Translations under genes and position numbers: made by a program | Notes under the pieces: model-generated | Databases searched by the model: none | The model's input: only the letters and a program-made list of their open reading frames with translations | What the model was told of the DNA's origin: nothing | Part shown: piece after piece, positions 1 through 7,677 of the stretch | Layout of the letters: each line of letters opens with the position of its first letter | Position numbering within the stretch: position 1 is the stretch's first letter | Source: DAOUKH01 sp034421515 | Lineage (GTDB): Bacteria > Chloroflexota > Dehalococcoidia > SHYB01 | Reading direction: 5' to 3' | Length of the DNA: 59,560 bases | Assembly (NCBI GenBank): GCA_034421515.1 | Contig: DAOUKH010000011.1 | Span: forward strand, 1 to 59,560

Positions 1-1
1 G

Positions 2-721
2 CCGTGGGTCGACGGCGACGACCCCGAGTCGGCGGCCAAGGTCCGCCTCGCGCTAAACCTCGCGATCGACCGCCAGTCGATCATCGACAACCTTTACGGC
101 GGCATCGGGACGCTGAACGGACTCGGCGCTTGCACCTTCCCCGGCCAGACGCACTGGTCCGGCACCTCCGAGCCTTACCCGTATGACTTGGAGCAGGCAA
201 AGGCGCTCCTGGCAGAGGCCGGGTACGCGGACGGGTTCGACATTTCGATCGCAAACGTCGATCAACCCAGTGGCCCGGTCGGCCTAGCCCTGCATGAAGC
301 AGTCGCCGACTCCTGGCGCCAGTTGGGCCTGAACGTGACGAACGTGCCCGGCGAGTGGACGAACTTCAGGGAAATCCTGATCAACATCACGGATCCGGAG
401 CTGACCTACTACTGGTACTGCAACGCCAACTACGCCGATCCGATGGGGTACTACAACCTCTTCTACCACAAGCGCTTCCCCCTCTGGTTCGGCAGCGACG
501 AGATGCAGGTGAGGCTCGACGCCGCCAACGCGGCCCTGCTCCCCGACGAGCGCGCCCCCCTCATCACAGAGGTCAACCAGTACATGTACGACAACCACTA
601 CTGGGTCCCGATGTTCGTCCTGCCCAAGCTCTACGCAACCTCCGTGCGGGTCGGCGAGTGGCCCTTGATCCCAGGACACTTGCGGGTGCATAACCTCGAG
701 TTCCTGCAGGTCAACCAATAG
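2..721 (+). CDS. ABC transporter substrate-binding protein, family 5 (partial, 5' end missing)
   Basis: C-terminal part of a peptide/nickel-type solute-binding protein (SBP_bac_5). The frame is open from the window edge and reads RLALNLAIDRQSII followed by YPYDLEQAKALLAEAGY, the two signatures that end domain II in this family. About 239 residues are visible of an expected 500-600, so the signal peptide and ligand-binding lobe I lie outside the window. It should be a lipoprotein or secreted receptor handing oligopeptides or similar solutes to a membrane permease; two Dpp-type permeases occur 3.3 kb downstream on the same strand and are the likely partners. A perfect palindrome follows the stop codon within 45 bases. 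Confidence 0.9.
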   Translation, partial: PWVDGDDPESAAKVRLALNLAIDRQSIIDNLYGGIGTLNGLGACTFPGQTHWSGTSEPYPYDLEQAKALLAEAGYADGFDISIANVDQPSGPVGLALHEAVADSWRQLGLNVTNVPGEWTNFREILINITDPELTYYWYCNANYADPMGYYNLFYHKRFPLWFGSDEMQVRLDAANAALLPDERAPLITEVNQYMYDNHYWVPMFVLPKLYATSVRVGEWPLIPGHLRVHNLEFLQVNQ

Positions 722-757
722 AGGCCGCGACCGGCAATAGGCTGCGATTCATTGGAG

Positions 758-1996
758 ATGCAAACGGAACGCCCCCGCGCGCGGGGGCGTTCCGGCATTT
801 CTAGAGGTCCGCTCGCGGGCACCCGCGTCCTCGACCTCACGGGGCCGCCCGGTCAGTTGTGCGTCAAGATGCTGGCCGACGCCGGCGCCGACGTCATTAG
901 CGTCGAGCCTCCCGGCGGCTCTCCCTCAAGATCGCGTCCACCGTTCATCGACGGCGTCGCCGGCCCGGACTCCAGCCTCTACTTCCTGCACTACAACGGG
1001 AACAAGCGGAGCATAACGTTGAACTTGGCCGCGCCCGGCGGTCAGTACTTGTTGCGCCGCCTGACCCGCACCGTCGACGTCCTGGTGGAGACCCTGCCCC
1101 CCGGCTACCTCGACGACCGTGGGCTGACGCATGAGTCGCTCCGCCAGGAGAACCCCGGCCTCGTCCACACCAGCATCACGCACTTCGGCAGGTCGGGACC
1201 CTACACCGGCTATCAGGGAAGTGACATGGTCTGCTTCGCCCTCGGCGGCGTCATGTCGCAGGCCGGCGAGCCAGGGTCGCCGCCCATCACGGCGCCCGGT
1301 GAGCTTGCCTACGCGCTGGCCGGCTCCTACGCCGCCGTCGGGACCAACGTGGCGCTCTTTCGCAGCCTCATGTCGGGACGCGGCCAGATGGTCGAAGTCG
1401 CCGTCCACGAGGCCGCCGTCCACGTGGCGGGATACGCCGTCCCGATCTTCAGCGCCACGGGCCGGAAACCCTTCCGCCAGAGCTGGAAGCAGCGCCTCTT
1501 CGACCTCTACGACGTCTATCCCTGCCGCGACGGCTACGCCCGCATCTTCATCATGCCCAGGAAGCACTGGCGCTCACTGCTCGACTGGCTGGGACACCCG
1601 GACGAGCTCGGCTCCGAGCTCTTCGAAGACCAGCAGCTCCGGTGGGAGAACAGCGAGCTCATCGATCCCTTTGTGGAGGGACTGACGAGGCGCTACGACA
1701 AGGTCGACCTCTTTGAGGAAGGCCAGCGCCGGGGTATCACCGTCTCCCCGCTCAACACGCCGCGCGAGTTCGTCGAGAACGAGCAGACCGAGGCGCGGGG
1801 ACTGTTCCGCAAGACGACGCATCGGGAGATCGGCGAGTACCGCCAGATGGGCCCCATGCACCGCTACAGCGGACTGCCGGACCCGGCTCCCGCTCCCGCC
1901 CCCACCCCGGGCGAGCACAACCGCGAGGTCTACTGCGAAGAGCTCGGCCTGATGGCGACCGACCTCCCAAAGCTCGAAGAGGCCGGCGTGATATGA
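758..1996 (+). CDS. CaiB/BaiF class III CoA-transferase, Asp-containing member of a pair
   Basis: Class III CoA-transferases move CoA between carboxylic acids through aspartyl-anhydride and thioester intermediates. This protein has the family opening GPLAGTRVLDLTGPPGQLC, then ADVISVEPPGG, and the segment GSDMVCFALGG, in which the Asp sits where formyl-CoA transferase has its catalytic Asp169. The length (about 412 aa) is normal. The start is uncertain: TTG 752 and ATG 758 are in frame but have weak ribosome sites and put a terminator-like palindrome in the first codons; an ATT at 797 would give the most family-like N-terminus. The stop overlaps the next CoA-transferase by ATGA, so the two are translationally coupled and probably form a heterodimer. 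Confidence 0.88.
   Translation: MQTERPRARGRSGISRGPLAGTRVLDLTGPPGQLCVKMLADAGADVISVEPPGGSPSRSRPPFIDGVAGPDSSLYFLHYNGNKRSITLNLAAPGGQYLLRRLTRTVDVLVETLPPGYLDDRGLTHESLRQENPGLVHTSITHFGRSGPYTGYQGSDMVCFALGGVMSQAGEPGSPPITAPGELAYALAGSYAAVGTNVALFRSLMSGRGQMVEVAVHEAAVHVAGYAVPIFSATGRKPFRQSWKQRLFDLYDVYPCRDGYARIFIMPRKHWRSLLDWLGHPDELGSELFEDQQLRWENSELIDPFVEGLTRRYDKVDLFEEGQRRGITVSPLNTPREFVENEQTEARGLFRKTTHREIGEYRQMGPMHRYSGLPDPAPAPAPTPGEHNREVYCEELGLMATDLPKLEEAGVI
765..794 (+). terminator. 30-bp perfect palindrome, terminator-like, at the start of the CoA-transferase gene
   Basis: The left arm CGGAACGCCCCCGCG is followed directly by its reverse complement, then GCATTTCT. As RNA it would form a 12-bp GC-rich stem with a 6-base loop and a short weak U tract. 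Its place 44 bases behind the binding-protein stop suits a terminator or attenuator, but it also lies inside the first codons of the next reading frame. Confidence 0.55.
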
Positions 1997-3186
1997 GTAC
2001 GACGGCTGATCGTTCTCTAGAAACCGAGCGCCCGCTGGAGGGCATCCGGGTGCTCTCGTTCACTGCCGGCGCGGCGGGCCCGACGTGCGCAAGCAGCCTC
2101 GCCTTCTTCGGCGCCGAGGTGCTGCACGTCGAGTCGCGGATGCGCCCCGACGGCCACCGCGGCGGCCACAACCCCGATGCTTGGAACAAGACCCCCACCT
2201 TCATCAAGCTGCACCGCAACCAGAAGAGCGTCACCATCAACTTGCGGGAAGCGGAGGGCGTCGCGCTCGCCAGAGACCTCGTCCGCATCAGCGACGTCGT
2301 CGTCGAGAACTTCTCCCTCGGCGTCCTCGCCAACTGGGGCCTCGGCTACGACGACCTTCGGCGCATCAGGCCGGACGTCGTGGCCGTCGGACTCCGCGGC
2401 TTCGGCTCCACCGGCCCCTACGCCGGGTTCGCGAGCTATGGCCCCAACCTCGGCGCTTTTCTGGGGAACTCGTATCTGTGGAACTACCCCGGCGGCGGCA
2501 CGCCGACGGCCGAGGCCCGCGTCCAGCACCCTGACTTCATGTCGGGGGTCTGCGCCGCCTTCGCCGTGATGTCGGCGCTCATTCACCGGGCCCGCACCGG
2601 AGAGGGGCAGTGGATCGACGCCGGCGAGATCGACGTCGGCGCCCAGCCCCTCGGCCCGGTCTACCTCGACTATCTCGTCAACGGCGCGGAGGCCCGCCCC
2701 GAAGGGAACCGGACCTCGTGGGCGCGGCACTCGGGCGTCTACGCCTGCCGCGGCGACGACCAATGGTGCGCGGTCTCGGCCGAGACGGACGAGCAGATGG
2801 AACGGCTCATCGAGAGCATTGAGGGCGACCCTGAGAGAGCGGAGCAGCTCGACGAGCAGATCGAAGCCTGGACAGGCGCCCGCACCAAGTTCGAGGTCAT
2901 GGAACACCTGCAGGCACGGGGCGTGCCCGCGGCGGCCGTCCAGGATGTCGAGGAAGTGCTCGCCGACCCGCACCTGCGGGCGCGAGGCTTCTTCGTCGGG
3001 CTCGAAGAGCCCGAAATGGGATTCGTCGAGGCCGAGGACTTTCCGGTCCAGCTCTCAGATACCCCAGGGTGCTACGATGAGCACGCCCCGCTGCTCGGCC
3101 AGCACACCGAGGAGGTCTGTGTCGCCCACCTCGGCATGGATCCCGGCGAGGTAAGCAGACTCATGACGGAGCAAAAGCTGTACTAG
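1993..3186 (+). CDS. CaiB/BaiF class III CoA-transferase, partner lacking the catalytic Asp
   Basis: Second class III CoA-transferase (397 aa), opening with PLEGIRVLSFTAGAAGPTCA and containing the family segments VVVENFSLGVLANWGLGYDDL and RTGEGQWIDAG. Where the catalytic Asp is expected it reads FASYGPNLGAFLGN, with Gly at that position. It overlaps the upstream homologue by four bases. A pair made of one Asp-containing and one Asp-less subunit recalls benzylsuccinate CoA-transferase BbsEF; by analogy this would be the structural or substrate-binding subunit. The substrate cannot be read from the sequence. Confidence 0.9.
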   Translation: MSTTADRSLETERPLEGIRVLSFTAGAAGPTCASSLAFFGAEVLHVESRMRPDGHRGGHNPDAWNKTPTFIKLHRNQKSVTINLREAEGVALARDLVRISDVVVENFSLGVLANWGLGYDDLRRIRPDVVAVGLRGFGSTGPYAGFASYGPNLGAFLGNSYLWNYPGGGTPTAEARVQHPDFMSGVCAAFAVMSALIHRARTGEGQWIDAGEIDVGAQPLGPVYLDYLVNGAEARPEGNRTSWARHSGVYACRGDDQWCAVSAETDEQMERLIESIEGDPERAEQLDEQIEAWTGARTKFEVMEHLQARGVPAAAVQDVEEVLADPHLRARGFFVGLEEPEMGFVEAEDFPVQLSDTPGCYDEHAPLLGQHTEEVCVAHLGMDPGEVSRLMTEQKLY

Positions 3187-3208
3187 CCGGCGGGCCCGGA
3201 GTGACGAT

Positions 3209-4009
3209 ATGAGCGAATCCCCCGTGCTCTACGAGAAGTCCGACCACGTGGTCACGATCACGATGAACCGGCCGGAGAAGAAGAACGCCATCAACATGGC
3301 GATGCGCGAGCGGCTGCTGGAGGCCTGGGCCACCTTCCGGGACGACGACGACGCCTGGGTGGCGATCCTGACCGGCACCGGCGACGCCTTCTCATCCGGC
3401 GGCGACCTCAAGGAGAACCTCGACAAGGCCGAGGGCCGGATGCGCGAACCCTGGCCCAGCGGGCGCGCCGTCAAGGCTCCCAGCGTCTACAGCGACTTCG
3501 TCTGGGAGGAAGGCGTCTACAAGCCCGTTATCGCCGCGGTCAACGGCTATGCCGGAGGCGGCGGCTTCGCGATGGCCTTGGGCTCCGACATCCGCATCGC
3601 CTCCGACAACGCCACCTTCGGCTGCGCCGCGGTCCGCTGGTCGCACATGGCGGGCGGCCAAGCCCACATGCTGCCCCGAGTCGTGCCGCTGGGCTGGGCC
3701 TTCTGGCTCCTCTACACCGGCCAGATGATCGACGCCGCCCAGGCGCTGAGCATCGGCCTCGTCCAGCAGGTAACCTCCCGGGACGAGCTCTTGCCTGCGG
3801 CGCAGAGCCTCGCCGAAGTGATCTGCGCCAATGGGCCCCTCGTCGCCCAATATCACAAGGAATTCATCTACAAGAGCATGGACCAGCCCCTCAGCTCCGC
3901 CCGGTTCATGGAGCGAGTCCTCTATGAGCAGCTACGCGCCAGGCCGGACTACAACGAGGGGACCAGGGCCTTCCTGCAGAAGCGGCCGCCCGACTACGGC
4001 GGCAGTTAG
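3209..4009 (+). CDS. Crotonase-fold protein (enoyl-CoA hydratase/isomerase family) lacking both catalytic Glu
   Basis: A 266-aa crotonase with the N-terminal signature VVTITMNRPEKKNAIN and both oxyanion-hole loops (DAFSSGGDL and NGYAGGGGFAMAL). The two glutamates that activate water in rat enoyl-CoA hydratase (Glu144 and Glu164) are both replaced: GGGGFAMAL has Ala at the first and FGCAAVRW has Ala at the second. It should therefore bind an acyl-CoA and stabilise an enolate but is unlikely to be a simple hydratase; decarboxylase, thioesterase, dehalogenase or C-C lyase activity are alternatives. It lies 22 bases after the CoA-transferase pair, which could supply its CoA ester. Confidence 0.9.
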   Translation: MSESPVLYEKSDHVVTITMNRPEKKNAINMAMRERLLEAWATFRDDDDAWVAILTGTGDAFSSGGDLKENLDKAEGRMREPWPSGRAVKAPSVYSDFVWEEGVYKPVIAAVNGYAGGGGFAMALGSDIRIASDNATFGCAAVRWSHMAGGQAHMLPRVVPLGWAFWLLYTGQMIDAAQALSIGLVQQVTSRDELLPAAQSLAEVICANGPLVAQYHKEFIYKSMDQPLSSARFMERVLYEQLRARPDYNEGTRAFLQKRPPDYGGS

Positions 4010-4018
4010 GGCGTTACT

Positions 4019-4936
4019 TTGGGCAAGTTCATCGGTGGACGGCTGCTCCAATCGATAGTCGCCCTGTGGGTGATCACCCTCGCCGTCTTCATCTTGGTCC
4101 GCCAGGCGGGCGACCCCATAACCAGCCTCCTACCGCTGAATGCGCTGCCCGAGCAGCGCGAGGCGCTTCGCGAAAGAATCGGCTTGGACAAATCCTACGT
4201 CGAGCAGTACTTCATCTATATGGGAGACCTGCTCCAAGCCGACTTCGGCGAGTCCAGATTTCTGAGGCAGGACGCATTGGATACGGCGTTGAGCAAGTTC
4301 CCGGCGACGTTGGAACTTGCCGGATTCAGCATGTTGGTGCTTTTGATTATCGCCGTGCCGGCTGGGGTCTATTCCGCCATGAATCGAGGGACGATAGGCG
4401 ACCTTGTCGTGCGGTTCATCGCGGTCCTCGGGAACGCCTTCCCCTCGTTCTGGTTGGGGATCGTGTTCATCTTGGTGTTCGCCGTCTGGCTCAACTGGCT
4501 TCCGCCGGCAGGGAGGGGAGAGCCGGAGAACCTCGTCCTCCCCGTGCTGACGCTGTCGTGGTTCCTCGCCGGCGGACTCATGCGCGTGGTGCGGTCCAGC
4601 ATGCTGGAGGTCATGGGGCGCGACTACGTCCGGACGGCCCGCGCCAAGGGCCTGTCGGACCGGTCGATCACGTGGCGCCACGTCTTCCGCAACGCCCTCC
4701 TCCCCATCACCACCTACGGCGGCATCCTGTTCCTCAACATGCTGACCGGCACGATCATCGTCGAGACCGTCTTCGGCTGGCCAGGCATGGGGCGGGAGGT
4801 CATCACGTCGGTGACACGGGCGGACTACCCCATGGTGCAGACCATCACGCTGCTGCTGGGGTTCATCTATGTCTTTGGAAACTTCTTCATCGACATCGCC
4901 TACTTCTATATCGATCCGCGGCTGCGCAGGGCCTGA
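4019..4936 (+). CDS. ABC transporter permease, DppB/OppB type
   Basis: Inner-membrane permease of the peptide/nickel ABC importer family (BPD_transp_1). The 305-aa protein begins with a membrane segment (residues 9-27), a periplasmic loop containing LRERIGLDKSYVEQYFIYMGDLLQADFGES typical of DppB, and five further membrane segments. The EAA loop that contacts the ATPase is at about residues 196-230 (DYVRTARAKGLSDRSI). Translation probably starts at TTG, eight bases behind an AGGGCG. It is followed 12 bases later by its DppC partner. No ATPase is encoded in this operon, so it may share OppD/OppF from 16.6-18.6 kb or another locus. Confidence 0.93.
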   Translation: MGKFIGGRLLQSIVALWVITLAVFILVRQAGDPITSLLPLNALPEQREALRERIGLDKSYVEQYFIYMGDLLQADFGESRFLRQDALDTALSKFPATLELAGFSMLVLLIIAVPAGVYSAMNRGTIGDLVVRFIAVLGNAFPSFWLGIVFILVFAVWLNWLPPAGRGEPENLVLPVLTLSWFLAGGLMRVVRSSMLEVMGRDYVRTARAKGLSDRSITWRHVFRNALLPITTYGGILFLNMLTGTIIVETVFGWPGMGREVITSVTRADYPMVQTITLLLGFIYVFGNFFIDIAYFYIDPRLRRA

Positions 4937-4948
4937 CTTGGGGAACCG

Positions 4949-5839
4949 ATGACGGCGGCGCAAACGGCTTCTCTGGAACGGCCCTCGGGATGGGACCGGA
5001 CGCGCAGGATCGCGCGTTGGTGCCAGACCTGGTGGGCAGCCGTCCTCATCGCGGCGCTGGCGGTTGTCGCCATCTTCGCCCCCCTCATCGCCACCCACGA
5101 CCCCATCACCAACGCCCTTCCCGAAGCACTGCGGGCGCCCTGGGGAGTTGAAGGCGGCGGCTCCGACCACCTCCTCGGCACCGACCAGAACGGGCGGGAC
5201 CTGTTCAGCCGCATCGTGTACGGCTCGCGGATCACCCTCGGCGTCGCGCTGCTCACCATCAGCCTGAGCGCCGTGCTTGGCAGCCTATTAGGGCTCTTGG
5301 CCGGCTACCGGGGAGGGCTGACCGATACGATCATCATGCGGTTTGCCGATGTCCTGCTCTCGCTGCCGATCTTCCTGCTGGCAATCGTGGTCGCCGCGGC
5401 GCTGGGACCCAGCCTCGAGAACGTCATCGGCATCATCGCGATCTTGCTCTGGCCCTATTTCACGCGGCAGATACGCGGTGAGACCCTGGCGCTCAGGAAT
5501 CTCGAATACGTCGAGGCGTCGCGCGCACTGGGCGCCTCGGACCTGAGGATCATGCTCCGGCACCTGCTCCCCAACCTCGTGCCCAGCATCATCGTTTTCG
5601 CGACGCTGCAGGCGAACCTCGTGATCGTCGCCGAAGCCTCGCTGAGCTTCCTGGGCGTCGGCGTGCCGCCGCCCGCGGTGAGCTGGGGACGCATGGTCTC
5701 CGAGGGCATCGACTTCGTGTACATCGCCTGGTGGGTGGCGGCGATCCCCGGCATCGCGATCTCGTTCGTCGTTCTGAGCGTCGCCTTCCTCGGCGACACG
5801 ATGCGGGACCGGCTCGACCCAACCCTCCGGAACCGCTAG
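4949..5839 (+). CDS. ABC transporter permease, DppC/OppC type
   Basis: Second permease of the importer (296 aa). After an N-terminal membrane segment (about residues 30-46) it has the DppC hallmark HLLGTDQNGRDLFSRIVYGS and then five membrane spans. The EAA coupling loop reads YVEASRALGASDLRIMLRH. It works as a heterodimer with the preceding DppB-type protein and receives solute from a family 5 binding protein such as the one truncated at the left edge of the window. Confidence 0.93.
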   Translation: MTAAQTASLERPSGWDRTRRIARWCQTWWAAVLIAALAVVAIFAPLIATHDPITNALPEALRAPWGVEGGGSDHLLGTDQNGRDLFSRIVYGSRITLGVALLTISLSAVLGSLLGLLAGYRGGLTDTIIMRFADVLLSLPIFLLAIVVAAALGPSLENVIGIIAILLWPYFTRQIRGETLALRNLEYVEASRALGASDLRIMLRHLLPNLVPSIIVFATLQANLVIVAEASLSFLGVGVPPPAVSWGRMVSEGIDFVYIAWWVAAIPGIAISFVVLSVAFLGDTMRDRLDPTLRNR

Positions 5840-5871
5840 CCCCGACTCGAATCCCTGAGAGGTGAGAACAG

Positions 5872-6672
5872 ATGACTGAAAAAGACGTACTGCTGGTTGA
5901 CAAAGTCGAAGACGGCAAAATCTGGGTGCTGACCATGAACCGTCCCCACCGCCTCAACGCCGTCGGCGGCGGGATGATGGGCAAGCTGACGGACACCTGG
6001 AAAGAGTTCCGCGACGACCCCGAGGCCCGCGTCGCCATCCTGACCGCCAACGGGCGGGCATTTTCGGCGGGCATCGACCTGAAGGAGGCCGCCGAGAACC
6101 AGGAGAAGCGCGAGCGCGGCGAGTACGTGCCGCCGCCCGACGAGCGGTGGATCCCGCTGAGCGAGCGGTTCGAGCTGTGGAAGCCGACCATCGCCGCGGT
6201 CAACGGCATCGCCGTGGCGGGCGGCTTCATGTACGCCCTTCAATGTGACATCCGCATCGCCGCCGAGGGCGCGGAGTTCGGCGTGCCGGAGGTGCGCTGG
6301 AACCGGGCCGGCGGGCAGTGGATGACCTGCCTCACCCGCGTCATCGGCCTCGGCCACGCGCTCGAGCTCTGCCTCTGGGGCGACGGGCGCATCAGCGCCC
6401 AGCGCGCCTACGAGATCGGCTTCGTCAACAAGGTCGTGCCGCAGGAGCAGCTGATGGACGAGGCCATGGCCTGGGCCCGGCGCATGCTGAAGCTCGCGCC
6501 GCGGGCCGCCTCCAACATCAAGGAGTGCATCTACCGCGGCTACTACCTCTCGCCCCTGGACGGCGAGGCGCTGGGCAAGGCCATCGAGCAAAACCTCGAA
6601 GGCATGGAAGACAGCGTCGAGGGCCCCAAGGCCTTCGCCGAGAAGCGCGACCCGGTCTTCAAGAACCGGTAA
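5872..6672 (+). CDS. Enoyl-CoA hydratase/isomerase family protein
   Basis: A 266-aa crotonase preceded by a GAGAGGTGAG ribosome site. It has WVLTMNRPHRLNAVGG at the N-terminus, the first oxyanion loop in GRAFSAGIDLKEA, and the second in NGIAVAGGFMYAL. The first catalytic Glu position (Glu144 of rat hydratase) is Met, but the second is kept (FGVPEVRW). A single Glu suits isomerase, hydrolase or lyase chemistry as well as hydration. The gene lies between the permeases and an esterase, in the same operon as the Glu-less crotonase, with which it shares WxxAGGQ after the second Glu site. Confidence 0.9.
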   Translation: MTEKDVLLVDKVEDGKIWVLTMNRPHRLNAVGGGMMGKLTDTWKEFRDDPEARVAILTANGRAFSAGIDLKEAAENQEKRERGEYVPPPDERWIPLSERFELWKPTIAAVNGIAVAGGFMYALQCDIRIAAEGAEFGVPEVRWNRAGGQWMTCLTRVIGLGHALELCLWGDGRISAQRAYEIGFVNKVVPQEQLMDEAMAWARRMLKLAPRAASNIKECIYRGYYLSPLDGEALGKAIEQNLEGMEDSVEGPKAFAEKRDPVFKNR

Positions 6673-6678
6673 CGCTCG

Positions 6679-7602
6679 ATGCCCATCGACCCACAGGCCC
6701 AAGCCGCGGAAGACGCCTGGGACGCCCTCGGCATTCCGCCGCTCGAGACGCTGCCGCCCGCCGAGGCCCGCGCCCGGTTCGAGGCGCTGCCCGCGCTCGA
6801 AGGGCCGCCCGTGGGACGCGTCGAGGACCGGATGGCCCAAGGGCCGGACGGCGACGTCCCCGTCCGCGTCTATTGGCCCGAGGGCGAAGGCCCCCGCCCC
6901 GCGTTCATGTACTTCCACGGCGGCGGCTGGGTCGTCGGCTCCGTCGCCAACCAGGACGGCACCGTCCGCCACCTGGTGCGGGAGTCGGGCTGCGTCGGCA
7001 TTTCGGTCGAGTACCGCATGGCGCCGGAGCACCGGTTTCCCACGGCTGCAGAAGACTGCTACACGGCCACGAAGTGGGCCGCCGACAACGCGGCGTCGCT
7101 CGGCATACGCCCCGGCAGGCTCACGGTGCTGGGGGTGAGCTCGGGCGGCAACCTCGCCGCGGCAGTCGCCCTCATGGCCCGCGACCGCGCCGCGCCGGAC
7201 CTCGCCCTGCAAACGCTCGTCGTGCCCGTCCTGGCCCGCGACTTCACCACCCCGTCGTATCTCGAAAAGGCCGACGGCCCCGGTCTCACCCGGCGTCGCA
7301 TGCAGTGGTACTGGGACCTCTACCTACGTGACGAGGCCGACGCCGCCAATCCCTACGCCGCACCGGCTGCGGCCGAGAGCCTCGCCGGCCTGCCCCCGGC
7401 CCTCGTGCTCACCGCCGAATACGACGTCCTGCGCGACGAGGGGCGGCAATACGCCAAGCGCCTTCAGGAGGCGGGCGTCCCGACGACGCATCTCGACTAC
7501 GCGGGGATGACCCACCTCTTCTTCAACCGCTGGAACGCCATCGACCGCGCCCGGGAGACCATCGCCTTCGTCGGCGGCGAGCTCGCCCAGCGCCTCGCCT
7601 AA
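6679..7602 (+). CDS. Alpha/beta hydrolase, hormone-sensitive-lipase family (fold-3)
   Basis: A 307-aa carboxylesterase-type enzyme of the HSL family, probably cytoplasmic (no signal peptide). The oxyanion HGGG motif is at residues 80-83 (YFHGGGWVVGS), the nucleophile Ser154 in GVSSGG, and the acid and base are in EYDVLRDEG and GMTHLFF. It starts six bases after the crotonase stop. The family cleaves short-chain esters or lactones; the substrate is unknown. The nucleophile elbow is GVSSGG rather than the usual GDSAGG. Confidence 0.92.
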   Translation: MPIDPQAQAAEDAWDALGIPPLETLPPAEARARFEALPALEGPPVGRVEDRMAQGPDGDVPVRVYWPEGEGPRPAFMYFHGGGWVVGSVANQDGTVRHLVRESGCVGISVEYRMAPEHRFPTAAEDCYTATKWAADNAASLGIRPGRLTVLGVSSGGNLAAAVALMARDRAAPDLALQTLVVPVLARDFTTPSYLEKADGPGLTRRRMQWYWDLYLRDEADAANPYAAPAAAESLAGLPPALVLTAEYDVLRDEGRQYAKRLQEAGVPTTHLDYAGMTHLFFNRWNAIDRARETIAFVGGELAQRLA

Positions 7603-7612
7603 AGCGCTTCCC

Positions 7613-7641
7613 TTGCCGTCGGTTGCCGTTCCGTACAGAAT
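7613..7641 (+). promoter_or_regulatory. Possible sigma70 promoter before the SDR gene
   Basis: TTGCCG and CAGAAT are separated by 17 bases (four of six matches each). Transcription would begin near 7648 and give a 30-base leader holding the AAGGAG ribosome site of the SDR gene. Confidence 0.4.
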
Positions 7642-7663
7642 AGGCCGCGTCTCGGCGTCCCTT

Positions 7664-7669
7664 AAGGAG
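7664..7669 (+). promoter_or_regulatory. Shine-Dalgarno AAGGAG that points to an ATC start codon
   Basis: AAGGAG lies eight bases before ATC at 7678. A TAA stop at 7663-7665 closes the SDR frame just upstream, and no ATG, GTG or TTG occurs in frame until 7750, which is already past the NAD-binding glycine motif. Confidence 0.7.
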
Positions 7670-7677
7670 CGTTCACC

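Noticed and set aside
5836..7212. 458-codon minus-strand frame opposite a crotonase and an esterase
   Set aside because: Both plus-strand genes have catalytic motifs; this frame has none.
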